Shown: positions 45,770 to 53,712 of the stretch, in pieces
Numbering within the stretch: position 1 is the stretch's first letter
Layout of the letters: every line of letters starts with the position of its first letter
Source of the DNA: Longimicrobium terrae
Lineage (GTDB): Bacteria > Gemmatimonadota > Gemmatimonadetes > Longimicrobiales > Longimicrobiaceae
Assembly (NCBI RefSeq): GCF_014202995.1
Contig: NZ_JACHIA010000013.1
Coordinates: forward strand, 112,412 to 176,411
Direction: 5' to 3'
DNA length: 64,000 nucleotides
Made by a program: the position numbers and the translations under genes
The notes under the pieces: model-generated
Database searches by the model: none
The model's input: only the letters and a program-made list of their open reading frames with translations
Told to the model about the DNA's origin: nothing

Positions 45770-47110
45770 ATGAAGACGTCCATTCCCGTCGCGGAGATGG
45801 AGCGCGCGGCGGCGCGGCTGCGGCCGGCCAACCTGGCGTTCGTGCGGCGCTATCCGGGCGAATCCGCGGCGCGGCAGCCGGTGCACACGGTGTACGCGGG
45901 CGCGCAGTTCTACACGCACGACGCGGCCGCGGCGCACGGGCGGGACGCCCTGCGCGCCCTGCGCGAGTACGCGCCCACCGCGGACGTGTTCGCGCGCGCG
46001 CTGGGCCTGCCCGCGGAGCTGGACGCCGAGGCGCTGTACGCGCGCGTCGCGGACAAGCTGGCGCGCGAGCCGGTGGAGGACTTTCGCGTGGACTTCGAGG
46101 ACGGCTACGGCGTGCGTCCGGACGCGGAGGAGGACGCGACCGCGCTCGCGGTGGCGGAAGAGATGGGGCGGGGGATGGCGGCCGGTACGCTTCCCGCCAG
46201 CACCGGCCTGCGCGTAAAGGCGTTGACGGAGGAGATGCGCGGGCGCGCCATCCGCACGCTGGACCTGTTCCTTACGCGGCTGCTGGACGTGACGGATCGC
46301 CGGCTGCCGCCCGGGCTGGTCATCACGCTTCCCAAGGTGACGATCCCGGAGCAGGTGACGTTCTTTGCGGAGGTGCTGGAACTGCTGGAGCCGCGGCTGG
46401 GGCTGCCCGGCGGATCGCTGCGCTTCGAGATCATGATCGAGACGCCGCAGGCCGTCATTGGCCCGGACGGCGCGTGCCCCATGCCGGAGTTTCTGGACCG
46501 CGCCCGCGGCCGCATGACCGGCGTGCACTTCGGCACCTATGATTACACGTCAGGCGTGGGCATTACCGCGGCGTACCAGGGCATGCGCCATAAGGCGTGC
46601 GACTTCGTGCGGCACGTGATGCAGGTGTCGTTCGCGGGGACGGGGATGTGGATGTCGGACGGGTCCACCGCCGTGCTCCCCGTCCCCATGCACGAGGGCG
46701 ACGCGCTCTCGGACGCGCAGCGGGACGAGAACCGCGCGGCCGTGCACCGCGCGTGGCGCATGCACTACGAGGATGTGCAGCACTCGCTGGTGAACGGCTG
46801 GTACCAGGGTTGGGATCTGCATCCGGCGCAGCTTCCCACGCGATACGCCGCGGTCTTCGCGTTCTTTCTGGCCGGCCGCGATGCCGCCGCCGCGCGACTG
46901 CGCGGCTTTCTGGCCAAGGCCGCGCAGGCGGGCGAGTCGTTCGATGATCCGCACGCGGGGCAGGCGCTGCTCAACTACTTTCTGCGCGGCATCGCCTGCG
47001 GTGCCTTTTCCGACGAAGAAGTGGTGGAACGCACCGGGCTTACGCCTGAAGAGCTGGCGAGCCGGTCATTCCACCACATCCTTGAACTGCGCGGACCGGC
47101 AGACGCGTGA
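45770..47110 (+). CDS. DUF6986 family protein (aldolase/PEP-mutase-like barrel)
   Basis: A 446-residue protein of the DUF6986 family, sometimes annotated as a phosphoenolpyruvate kinase or aldolase. Barrel-type motifs with acidic metal ligands are visible: FRVDFEDGYGVRPD, LRVKALTEEM, RFEIMIETPQAV and VHFGTYDYTSGVGI, as in HpcH/HpaI aldolases and malate synthases. The C-terminal helical part has HYEDVQHSLVNGWYQGWDLH. Its place in a purine-degradation cluster suggests it handles ureidoglycolate or glyoxylate-level carbon. That is inference from context. It is co-directional with the guanine deaminase gene. Confidence 0.8.
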   Translation: MKTSIPVAEMERAAARLRPANLAFVRRYPGESAARQPVHTVYAGAQFYTHDAAAAHGRDALRALREYAPTADVFARALGLPAELDAEALYARVADKLAREPVEDFRVDFEDGYGVRPDAEEDATALAVAEEMGRGMAAGTLPASTGLRVKALTEEMRGRAIRTLDLFLTRLLDVTDRRLPPGLVITLPKVTIPEQVTFFAEVLELLEPRLGLPGGSLRFEIMIETPQAVIGPDGACPMPEFLDRARGRMTGVHFGTYDYTSGVGITAAYQGMRHKACDFVRHVMQVSFAGTGMWMSDGSTAVLPVPMHEGDALSDAQRDENRAAVHRAWRMHYEDVQHSLVNGWYQGWDLHPAQLPTRYAAVFAFFLAGRDAAAARLRGFLAKAAQAGESFDDPHAGQALLNYFLRGIACGAFSDEEVVERTGLTPEELASRSFHHILELRGPADA

Positions 47111-47150
47111 CGGGTGCACGTATCATCTACGCCGCCCTGCGATGCACGGC

Positions 47151-47417
47151 TCAGACGCAGATGTTGATGGTGTCGGGTTGGCAGCCGCCGCACTCGTTCG
47201 TAAGCCGCGTCAGCACGCATGTTTCGGCGCACGACTGACCGCATGTGTACTGGCAGGTATAGCCGTTGTCGCGCGTCTGAAGACAGGCTTCGTCGCAGGT
47301 GATGTACGACGGCGGCGGCGGCCTGTGCGCGATCACCGTTCCGCCGCGAACTGCCGCGGTCCCGGTGTCGAATGAGAATACGTTCAGTTCGTCGAGGTCA
47401 AGTTTGAGCTTCTTCAT
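47151..47417 (-). CDS. Cys-rich RiPP precursor with lanthipeptide-type leader
   Basis: An 88-residue peptide. The leader MKKLKLDLDELNVFSFDT matches the class I lanthipeptide-type leaders common in Bacteroidota and Gemmatimonadota (LDL motif, then an SFDT end). R-G-G at 24-26 or the Pro-rich stretch HRPPPP could mark leader removal. The core has nine Cys, at 41, 45, 55, 59, 63, 67, 76, 79 and 87. Four of them lie at an exact spacing of four (C55-C59-C63-C67), with many Thr and Ser between. No cyclase, dehydratase, radical SAM or exporter gene is nearby, so it is an orphan precursor. The ATG at 47417 has a GGAG site. Confidence 0.75.
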   Translation of the reverse strand: MKKLKLDLDELNVFSFDTGTAAVRGGTVIAHRPPPPSYITCDEACLQTRDNGYTCQYTCGQSCAETCVLTRLTNECGGCQPDTINICV

Positions 47418-47525
47418 TGTAGTACTCCGGCAATGGTGAGCGCATGATGGCCGGCCGCACGTCCGGCCGTGATGACCACGTTGCATGGTAGCCGGGCACG
47501 TTTTCGGACGCAATGTTCTTGTGGG

Positions 47526-47978
47526 TCACTGCGGAGGCGGATCAGGATTCGCGATCCATGCCCGTTCGCCGAGCGCGGGTTCCGCGCCGGTGCGGCCGTG
47601 CAGGTCCGGGTGGACGCCGGCCGGGAGCCAACCCGTTCCCCCGCAGTAGCATAGCCGGCGCGAGCCCGGCCACTGCCCGGTTCCCCCGCACCGATCGCAA
47701 TCGGAATCGCTGGCCGTGCGGACGGGCGCCAATCCATCGATTTCAGGATACAGCAGCGCCGCCTGGCTCAGCACCATATGGAGGCGCCACGGGTCGGTTT
47801 CCTCGTGGAGATCCTGAAAATCGCCTTCCGAGCAGTACACCCGCCCGCCTGCATTCACCGCGTACAGCCGCTCCCAGCCGATGTCCATCACGGGCAGAAG
47901 GCCGTGCGCCCGCGCGTGATCCTTCCACGTGGGCGTATTCCAGAACCGGCGGATCGCGGCGATTGCCTTGCCGATCAT
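47526..47978 (-). CDS. Hypothetical protein with zinc-ribbon-like CxxCxGxG motif
   Basis: A 150-residue protein. The N-terminal ~90 residues look like a compact alpha/beta domain (VMDIGWERLYAVNAGGRVYC). The C-terminal part has CDRCGGTGQWPG and LCYCGGTGWLP, half-sites like those of DnaJ zinc fingers, so it may bind one zinc. Function is unknown. Its start overlaps the stop of the PaiB-like gene by 4 bases, so it is co-translated with it. Confidence 0.6.
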   Translation of the reverse strand: MIGKAIAAIRRFWNTPTWKDHARAHGLLPVMDIGWERLYAVNAGGRVYCSEGDFQDLHEETDPWRLHMVLSQAALLYPEIDGLAPVRTASDSDCDRCGGTGQWPGSRRLCYCGGTGWLPAGVHPDLHGRTGAEPALGERAWIANPDPPPQ

Positions 47979-48616
47979 CGCGCCGGCCTTCGCGCTTCCA
48001 CGATCTCCGCGACGCGCTGCTGCACCTCATCACCAGAATCCGCCAGCCCGCGCACCACGCCGTCGATGTCCGCGGCGGAGCGGTTCTGGCTCATCTTCCA
48101 CTTTCCCTCGAGCCGCGTGATGGTGATCTCCACGCCCACGATGGCGCGCTCCAGCCCCGCGATGAACTCCGCGGGCGCGTCGCTTACCGACCATTCCTGA
48201 TCCCGCCCGGCTTCGTGGCGCGTTGTCAGCGCCTGCAGGTGCGCGTGCGGAAACGCGGGATCCTGGATGAAGCGCAACGTTCCATGCGCGTGCACGGCCA
48301 CGTAGTTCCACGTGGGAACGACCTTTCCATGCTCCGCCTTGGCCGGGTACCACGCCGGCGTGATGTACGCGTCCGGCCCGGTGAAGATGACGAGCGCCTC
48401 CGACTCGGAATCAGCCATCCGGTGATGCGGATTCGCGCGCGCGATGTGCCCCTGCAGCGTTCCGTGCGGCCCGCGCGTGCGATCCACCAGCAGCGGCAGA
48501 TGCGTAGCGAACAGCCCGTCCGCACCGGTCGTCACCAGTGCGCCGAGCGAATGCGCCTCGATGAAATCAAAGATGATGCCGGGATCGTTCTCGGCGTTGG
48601 ATGACGGGATGTACAT
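47975..48616 (-). CDS. PaiB-family FMN-binding protein
   Basis: A 213-residue protein of the PaiB family (FMN-binding negative transcriptional regulator, split-barrel flavin fold). Landmarks are MYIPSSNAENDPGIIFDFI at the start, LVTTGADGLFATHLPLL, GHIARANPHHR, VIFTGPDAYITPAWYPAK, VPTWNYVAVHAHG, and GKWKMSQNR near the end. In Bacillus PaiB affects protease expression; elsewhere the role is unproven and many members may be flavin enzymes. It is first in a two-gene unit. Confidence 0.92.
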   Translation of the reverse strand: MYIPSSNAENDPGIIFDFIEAHSLGALVTTGADGLFATHLPLLVDRTRGPHGTLQGHIARANPHHRMADSESEALVIFTGPDAYITPAWYPAKAEHGKVVPTWNYVAVHAHGTLRFIQDPAFPHAHLQALTTRHEAGRDQEWSVSDAPAEFIAGLERAIVGVEITITRLEGKWKMSQNRSAADIDGVVRGLADSGDEVQQRVAEIVEARRPAR

Positions 48617-48661
48617 GGGTAATGCGACGCAGAAAACGACGGGGTGAGGACACTCAATCGA

Positions 48662-48862
48662 CTACGGTGCGGAGTGCCTGATCTCGGAAAGGATGTCGTC
48701 CAGCACGAGGCTCTTTGCGAGTTGCTGCCGCTCCTCGGTGTAGTTGCCGGACCCCGTGGCGAACTGATTCAAGAAGCGTATCGTATCCGCCACTCCCATC
48801 TCGCGGGAGAGGACCTTAATCGCGTGTTGGGTTACTTCGGCAAGCGGTCGCGGAGCGATCAT
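48662..48862 (-). CDS. Small protein controlled with the XRE gene
   Basis: A 66-residue protein (MIAPRPLAEVTQHAIKVLSR at its start; then GVADTIRFLNQFATGSGNYT and LVLDDILSEIR). This FLNQF-xxGxGNYTEER pattern is widespread in small bacterial proteins of unknown function, often near toxin-antitoxin genes. The ATG at 48862 has a GAGGG site. It lies 87 bases downstream of the XRE gene and shares with it a 16-bp upstream sequence. It might be an antitoxin-like partner; no toxin is obvious. Confidence 0.6.
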   Translation of the reverse strand: MIAPRPLAEVTQHAIKVLSREMGVADTIRFLNQFATGSGNYTEERQQLAKSLVLDDILSEIRHSAP

Positions 48863-48942
48863 CAAACCCTCGCCAGTCACGCAAAACAACATCAGGAGAA
48901 CTGCTCTACTTGCTGGAATGTAGCGGAGCACGTATCCTGAGG

Positions 48943-48958
48943 CCAACTATCAGGGTGC
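48943..48958 (-). promoter_or_regulatory. Operator-like 16-bp sequence, copy 1 (before the small gene)
   Basis: GCACCCTGATAGTTGG on the minus strand, identical to 49231-49246. This copy overlaps the XRE stop codon and lies 80 bases before the 48862 start. The exact duplication next to an XRE regulator suggests it is that regulator's binding site. Confidence 0.5.
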
Positions 48959-49195
48959 TTTCTGCTCTGGTGAATTGTCGAGCAGTTCAGCGAACTGTGT
49001 CCACGAGACTTGGAGACCGGCCAGAATACGCGCGACAACCTTCATGGTGGGATTGCGCTGGCCGCGCTCGACATCGCCAAGATAGTTAGCAGTCACGCCT
49101 CCGCGCTGGGCAGCCTCTTCAATCGTGAAGCGGCGGTCCGTGCGAAGGCGCCGAAGCACAGCGCCAAACGGTGGATCGGGATCGTAGCGAGCCAT
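48950..49195 (-). CDS. XRE-family transcription regulator
   Basis: An 81-residue protein that is almost entirely an HTH_3/Cro-CI domain: GAVLRRLRTDRRFTIEEAAQ, then GVTANYLGDVERGQRNPTMK, then a last helix with SWTQFAELLD. It probably binds DNA as a dimer and represses its own promoter. An identical 16-bp sequence lies 35 bases before its start and again at its stop, upstream of the small gene at 48662. The divergent gene at 49268 may also be under its control. Confidence 0.88.
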   Translation of the reverse strand: MARYDPDPPFGAVLRRLRTDRRFTIEEAAQRGGVTANYLGDVERGQRNPTMKVVARILAGLQVSWTQFAELLDNSPEQKAP

Positions 49196-49230
49196 GCGCC
49201 CACGCTACGGCGCGAGTGCGTCCGCGTCCA

Positions 49231-49246
49231 CCAACTATCAGGGTGC
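49231..49246 (-). promoter_or_regulatory. Operator-like 16-bp sequence, copy 2 (before the XRE gene)
   Basis: GCACCCTGATAGTTGG on the minus strand, within the 72-bp space between the XRE start (49195) and the divergent gene at 49268. An identical copy is at 48943-48958. Autoregulation by the XRE protein is the likely meaning. Confidence 0.5.
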
Positions 49247-49267
49247 AAGCGGCCAGGAGATGATCGA

Positions 49268-49495
49268 ATGCTCACCAGAAGCGAACGCGGAAAGGTCTGC
49301 TCGGCAGCGAGGATGCTGGAAATGCTGGAGTTTCGGTTTGGTGCCTTCGAGGCGCTCGCGTACGCATCCATCGAACTCGCGCGCAACGCGCCGGAGAGCC
49401 AACTGCCCATGAGCCGTCTCACTGCCGAGGCGATACTGGAGTTCGGCGACGATCTCCGGCAGGTAAATCAGGCGCTCGCCCCTGAGCCATCGTGA
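49268..49495 (+). CDS. Small hypothetical protein divergent from the XRE gene
   Basis: A 75-residue helical protein (CSAARMLEMLEFRFGAFEAL, then LTAEAILEFGDDLRQVNQAL). No signal peptide or known motif is seen. The ATG at 49268 follows AGGAGATG at a workable distance. It shares a 72-bp divergent promoter space with the XRE regulator. I cannot assign a function. Confidence 0.45.
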   Translation: MLTRSERGKVCSAARMLEMLEFRFGAFEALAYASIELARNAPESQLPMSRLTAEAILEFGDDLRQVNQALAPEPS

Positions 49496-49528
49496 CCTGC
49501 TGGTGCCGGAGTACAGAATGATGAAGCA

Positions 49529-49605
49529 GTTGAAGCCCCGAACGTCGCGCGTCAGCGCGGCGTGTCGGGGGTTCCCGCTTTCTGAGCGGCGGATTCATCC
49601 GCTCA
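49529..49605. repeat. Intergenic hairpin repeat, family A copy 3
   Basis: A direct copy of 5074-5153: GTTGAAGCCCCGAAC at the left, GTGTCGGGGGTTCCCGCT in the middle, TGAGCGGCGGATTCATCC and GCTCA at the right. The last few bases differ. It lies in the ~300-bp space 49496-49794, with the terminator at 49733. Confidence 0.85.
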
Positions 49606-49732
49606 GGATGCTCCGCCGCAACATTCAATCTTGGATCCCGACGCGGATCATGCCGGCTTCGACTCTCTCCCCGGAGACGGATTGTACTGCTCGCCCGCAG
49701 CCCATCATCCACCCAACCCACCAACGAACATA

Positions 49733-49760
49733 CGGCGGGCGCCATGATTGGCACCCGCCG
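49733..49760 (-). terminator. Terminator of the PQQ sugar dehydrogenase gene
   Basis: An 11-bp stem with one mismatch: CGGCGGGCGCC (49733-49743) with GGCACCCGCCG (49750-49760). It lies 34 bases beyond the minus-strand stop at 49795. Confidence 0.7.
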
Positions 49761-49794
49761 CATACCGGCCGGAATCAGACCGTCATTCCATCCT

Positions 49795-51096
49795 TTACCG
49801 CCGCGGGACGATCTTCCAGAGCTCGCCGGCCTGGTCGTCCGTCACCACGTACAGCGCGCCGTCCGGCCCCTGCCGCACGTCGCGGATGCGCTTGTTGCGG
49901 TCGGCCAGCAGGTGCTCCTCGCGCACCACGCGCCCGTTCTCCATCTGCACCCGCACCAGCCGCATGCTCGCCAGCCCGCCGATGAACAGGCTGTTGCGCC
50001 ACGCCGGGAACATGCTCCCCGTGTAGTACTGCGCGCCCGACGGCGCGATCACCGGGTCCCAGTAGTATACAGGCTGCTCCATCCCGGCGCGCTGCGTGGC
50101 CGCGGGGCCCAGGCGCGAACGGATGGGGCCGCCCTGGTACTCGATGCCGTACGCCTGCACGGGCCAGCCGTAGTTCTTACCGCGCTGCACGTGGTTCACC
50201 TCGTCGCCGCCGCGCGTGCCGTGCTCAATGACCCACAGCCCGCCCTGCGGGTCCACCGCCGCCGCCTGCACGTTGCGGTGTCCGGCGGACCAGATTTCTG
50301 GCAGAACCTGCGCCTCGCCGATGTACGGATTGCCCGGCGCGGGCGCGCCGTCGGTGGTGATGCGCAGAACCTTGCCGAAGTGGCTGTTCATCTGCTGCGC
50401 CTGCGGGCGCGTGATGGTGTCGGACCGCTCGCCCATGGTCACGAACAGCATGCCGTCGCTGCCGAACGCCAGGCGCGAGCCGAAGTGCATGTTGTTGGTA
50501 TACGACGGGATGGTGTGCAGAATCACCCGCACCTGCTGCAGCCGGCTGCCGTCTGCGGAAAGAACGCCGCGGCCCACGCTGGTGCCGTTGCCGTCCGTGC
50601 GCGGCTCGGTGAACGTCCAGAACACCGTGCGGTCCGTAGCGAAGCGCGGGCTGAGCGCCACGTCCAGCAGGCCGCCCTGGCCGCGCGCGTCCACCGCGGG
50701 AAGCCCGGCGATGGGCTGCCCTACCTGGCCGCTGGCGGAAACGATGCGCATCTGCCCGCCCTTTTCCGTCACCAGAAAGGAGCCGTTGGGCATCGGCTCC
50801 ACGGCCCACGGCTTCGCGAGCCCGCGCGCCACCACCTGCACGTCGTACGGCGCGCTGGACTGCACGCCGCAGCCGCGGGTCTGCCCCGGAAAGGCGGGCT
50901 GCTGGCCGGCGCCGTTGGCCGGGCGCGTTTCCAGCGGGCGGCACTGGGCCGGGTCGGCCGCGGCGGTGGCGCCGGTCTGCGCCGGCGTGGCCTGAACGGC
51001 GGCCTCTTCTGCGGATGCCTCGCGCGTGCTGGAGCATGCCGCGAACGGCAGCGTGGCGGCGAGCGGCACGGCAATCAGGAAACTCGAAACACGCAT
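49795..51096 (-). CDS. PQQ-dependent sugar dehydrogenase (GSDH family) lipoprotein
   Basis: A 433-residue exported six-bladed beta-propeller of the soluble glucose/sorbosone dehydrogenase family, which oxidises aldoses with PQQ. The signal ends in PFAAC, a lipobox with the lipid Cys near residue 21. An Ala/Thr-rich linker follows. Family landmarks are LAKPWAVEPMPNGSFLVTEK, GQGGLLDVALSP, NMHFGSRLAFGSDGMLFVT, WSAGHRNVQ, VIEHGTRGGDEVN, GKNYGWP and GPDGALYVVTDD. No PQQ synthesis genes are in the window. It is a single gene with its own terminator. Confidence 0.9.
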   Translation of the reverse strand: MRVSSFLIAVPLAATLPFAACSSTREASAEEAAVQATPAQTGATAAADPAQCRPLETRPANGAGQQPAFPGQTRGCGVQSSAPYDVQVVARGLAKPWAVEPMPNGSFLVTEKGGQMRIVSASGQVGQPIAGLPAVDARGQGGLLDVALSPRFATDRTVFWTFTEPRTDGNGTSVGRGVLSADGSRLQQVRVILHTIPSYTNNMHFGSRLAFGSDGMLFVTMGERSDTITRPQAQQMNSHFGKVLRITTDGAPAPGNPYIGEAQVLPEIWSAGHRNVQAAAVDPQGGLWVIEHGTRGGDEVNHVQRGKNYGWPVQAYGIEYQGGPIRSRLGPAATQRAGMEQPVYYWDPVIAPSGAQYYTGSMFPAWRNSLFIGGLASMRLVRVQMENGRVVREEHLLADRNKRIRDVRQGPDGALYVVTDDQAGELWKIVPRR

Positions 51097-51514
51097 GGAT
51101 CTACCCTGGGCTGTTCAACGGTTGCGCTCAGTCGGTTTTTCGCCATCTACCGCGGAAGCACTGCTGCAAGAAGTGGGTCGGCGCGTCCTGTGGCGTATAA
51201 TGTTCGATGAATGTCGCCGCACGCGCATGGCCACGATCCGTAATCCGCCACCGCTCTGTGTGGTCCGGGGAGGATGAACGGCACCGGTCCATCCTGATCC
51301 GGACAGAGATGGAGCAATGCGCCGCGTGACGCCCGGGCCGGGGCGCACGTCATCGAAGGGATGGACGGAACCCGCCGCGCCGGGCAGCGGTATCTGCATC
51401 CGCACAGCCGGCCGCGCGTGTGGTGGAGCGGTTGGAATTGATCGAGCAAAAACGACGCGGGATCCGCTGGCGGCATCGCTGGCGGATCGCTGCTTTTTCG
51501 GGAGGAGATGGGGG
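51097..51514. other. Gene-free divergent region
   Basis: 418 bases between the divergent PQQ dehydrogenase gene and the gene at 51515. No repeat, RNA or convincing small gene is seen. It should hold both promoters. Confidence 0.35.
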
Positions 51515-52177
51515 ATGGGCTTTGAAGCGTGGATCGGCATCGCGGGGTTCGCGGGCACTCTGCTGCTGGTGCTGGTGGGTCTGCTGAACTTTTCCGTGTT
51601 CTGGCGGCAGCTGCGGCTGGCGCAGGAGCAGATCGACACCGCGGTGCGGCAGCTGGAGATCGCGCAGAAGCAGCCGGACCTGCACCTGATTCAGCGTGCC
51701 ATCACGGAGACGACGGATTACGTGCGTCTGCTGATGGACCACCCGCACCTGCGCCCGTACTTCTACGACGGCGCGGTGTGGGCACCCGGCGACCAGGCCT
51801 CGCTGGATGAGGTGAAGCTGATGGCGGAGCTGATCCTGAACAACTTCGCCTCGGCGCTCATGCACTCGGCCGCGTTTCCGCAGTATCCGGTGCGCGGCAT
51901 CGACCGCACCATCATGTTCCACCTGCGGCGGAGCGCGGCGCTGCGCGAGTTTCTGACGGAGAACTTTGACCGGTTTCCGTTCACCGGCCTGACCATGCTG
52001 GCGCTCAAGAGCGAGACGCGCGCCGAGGTGGAGGCAGACCTGCAGCGCATGCTGGACGCCCCCGATGTGGACGACGCCGAGCGCACGCGCCTGACCGAGA
52101 TCATGGAACTGTACCGCACCTCCGCGCCGCGCGAGGCCATCGAGTACACCACGCACACCATGGCCCGCCGCCGCTGA
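51515..52177 (+). CDS. Membrane-anchored protein of unknown function
   Basis: A 220-residue protein with one N-terminal membrane helix (about 5-27), then a coiled coil (QLRLAQEQIDTAVRQLEIAQ) and a helical cytoplasmic domain of ~150 residues. The layout, one helix plus coiled coil plus an all-helical domain with LRPYFYDG, is common in DUF-type proteins of unknown role. The ATG at 51515 has a GGAGGAG site. A strong terminator follows at 52231. Confidence 0.65.
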   Translation: MGFEAWIGIAGFAGTLLLVLVGLLNFSVFWRQLRLAQEQIDTAVRQLEIAQKQPDLHLIQRAITETTDYVRLLMDHPHLRPYFYDGAVWAPGDQASLDEVKLMAELILNNFASALMHSAAFPQYPVRGIDRTIMFHLRRSAALREFLTENFDRFPFTGLTMLALKSETRAEVEADLQRMLDAPDVDDAERTRLTEIMELYRTSAPREAIEYTTHTMARRR

Positions 52178-52230
52178 TCGCCATCGCTGCTGGCGGGCTC
52201 GCGGCGGCAGCACGGTCGTGTGGGTCGATG

Positions 52231-52271
52231 AAAAACGGCAGGTCCTCTTCTCGAGAGGACCTGCCGTTTTT
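52231..52271. terminator. Perfect bidirectional terminator
   Basis: An 18-bp perfect stem, AAAAACGGCAGGTCCTCT with its complement ending in TTTTT. A-run and T-run flank the stem, so it works for the plus gene ending at 52177 and for the minus gene ending at 52291. Confidence 0.92.
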
Positions 52272-52290
52272 CGTCATCTAACCCGCCGCA

Positions 52291-52479
52291 TCAGGTCGGC
52301 GGAGTCTCGATCTCGGACTCGGCCTGCAGCGTGGCGATGTTGGCCTGGATGCGCGCCAGCATTTCGGCGTCGCCGGGGCCGGGGGTGTTGGCGATCAGGT
52401 CGCCCAGCGCGGCCTCAGCCTCGCGGTGCGTGTTGATGGCCTTTCTAAGCCCGAGCAGTCGGTTCTCCTGCGGTTCCAT
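52291..52479 (-). CDS. Small hypothetical protein
   Basis: A 62-residue protein, helical and acidic (ENRLLGLRKAINTHREAEAA, then AEMLARIQANIATLQAESEI), with no known motif. The ATG at 52479 gives MEPQENRL; the site before it (CGGAGACC) is adequate. It ends 19 bases before a shared bidirectional terminator, which supports its being a gene. Confidence 0.5.
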   Translation of the reverse strand: MEPQENRLLGLRKAINTHREAEAALGDLIANTPGPGDAEMLARIQANIATLQAESEIETPPT

Positions 52480-52567
52480 GTCGGTCTCCGGATGGGGTGG
52501 TGCTTCGGCTGTGAATGAGGCAGGGCAGGGCGCGTGCCGGAGACGGAGTGGAATGCCGTAACTGGCG

Positions 52568-53179
52568 CTACAACTCGGCACGTCCCACGCGGCTGGCGTA
52601 TCCGAGGCCGTCCCGGAATGAAACCAACAGCTTGCAGCCCGCGCGCGCCAGATCGGCTTCGATCTCCGCATCGGCGAAGTCCCTGGAATTCCGGTTCACG
52701 AAGCACTTCACACCCTGGACCTGCTCGGCATCCAGAATGACCGACGCGTAAACGATTGCGTCCTGGGACGAAAGCCGGAACCGCGCTTCAACAGCCCTCG
52801 CACGCTGAAGCACCAGTGAGGTGACGGGAATCACCGTTCCGGGAGCAGTCACCCGGCCAAGTGTACTCTCCAAACGTTTCTGTTCGTCCTCCCCGTTGCC
52901 GAGCAGCGCCGCGACCAGTCCACTGCTCTGGGCGGGGAGGGTCGAGTGCGGCTTGGAACGGGAAAGCTCTCGGATCTGCCTGGTCAGCGCATGGGAGAAC
53001 TGCTTTCGCTCACTCGTGCGGCGGCTCAGAGTCATCTTTGATTCGATGACCGAGAAAGCCGGGAGGCGAAGTTGAACGCGACCCTGGGCAGCCAATCCCA
53101 CGAGTTGCTCACAGAATTCGTGTTCCTCCTGCAAATACGCGAGTTCCAGGAGGAAGTTCGATTCCGCATAGACAATCAC
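52568..53179 (-). CDS. PIN-like domain protein
   Basis: A 203-residue protein with PIN-domain layout. MIVYAESNFLLEL has Glu6 where most PIN proteins have Asp. A helical insert follows, then LSSQDAIVYASV with the second acidic residue and CFVNRNSRDFADAEI with the last ones. PIN proteins are mostly RNases, often VapC-type toxins. It is longer than VapC (~130 residues). Its start overlaps the upstream gene's stop by 4 bases, so the pair forms one unit, perhaps toxin-antitoxin. Confidence 0.65.
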   Translation of the reverse strand: MIVYAESNFLLELAYLQEEHEFCEQLVGLAAQGRVQLRLPAFSVIESKMTLSRRTSERKQFSHALTRQIRELSRSKPHSTLPAQSSGLVAALLGNGEDEQKRLESTLGRVTAPGTVIPVTSLVLQRARAVEARFRLSSQDAIVYASVILDAEQVQGVKCFVNRNSRDFADAEIEADLARAGCKLLVSFRDGLGYASRVGRAEL

Positions 53180-53616
53180 GTTGCCGGCGCCATGGCGATG
53201 GTCCCGCCACGCAGCTCACGATCCAGTCCGGAAGCCGTCATCCAGAGCGGCTGTTCCCCCGCAGTCCCGTGCACGACGTCATCCAGCCACAGGCTGACGA
53301 GCATGTCGAAGCTGTCGTTCCCAAGGCTGCCGAGCGAGTGCCGGAGGTGGACAAGATATGGACGGAGGACATCGTCAGCATCCGCCTCGTAGTCCGGCGG
53401 AGACATGGGATCCGCCGCCTGCGGACGCCACAGAAAGAACCTGTCCCGCAGGGCGAGCAGAAAGAACGGCGCCGCGGGGATCACCCCGCCCGCCAGCAGG
53501 TTTCTTCTGAACTCCGCGGCCCACCGCTGACCTGCGCTGGGCCGGTTGCGCGCTTCCGCCGCCAGAACGAGACGTCCGTCGTGAGCATAGGCCAGAAAGT
53601 CAGCGTTCAATCTCAT
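53176..53616 (-). CDS. PD-(D/E)XK-like partner of the PIN protein
   Basis: A 146-residue protein. NADFLAYAHDGRLVLAAEAR has the D-x(n)-E-x-K pattern of restriction-endonuclease-like folds, with Arg23 in place of the usual Lys (D6, E21, R23), so it may be catalytically weak or inactive. WAAEFRRNLL and PFFLLALRDRFFLWRP follow as in small REase-like proteins encoded next to PIN genes. It is translated just before the PIN gene (4-base overlap) and may be the antitoxin-like component. Confidence 0.55.
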   Translation of the reverse strand: MRLNADFLAYAHDGRLVLAAEARNRPSAGQRWAAEFRRNLLAGGVIPAAPFFLLALRDRFFLWRPQAADPMSPPDYEADADDVLRPYLVHLRHSLGSLGNDSFDMLVSLWLDDVVHGTAGEQPLWMTASGLDRELRGGTIAMAPAT

Positions 53617-53712
53617 CCGACATCCTCCGGGGGAAAGTGTTGAGGCTCCCCGAAAGATACATCAACTGTCCAGCGTGTCCACCCTGGATGTTTTCCGCCA
53701 CGGACGGCACAT

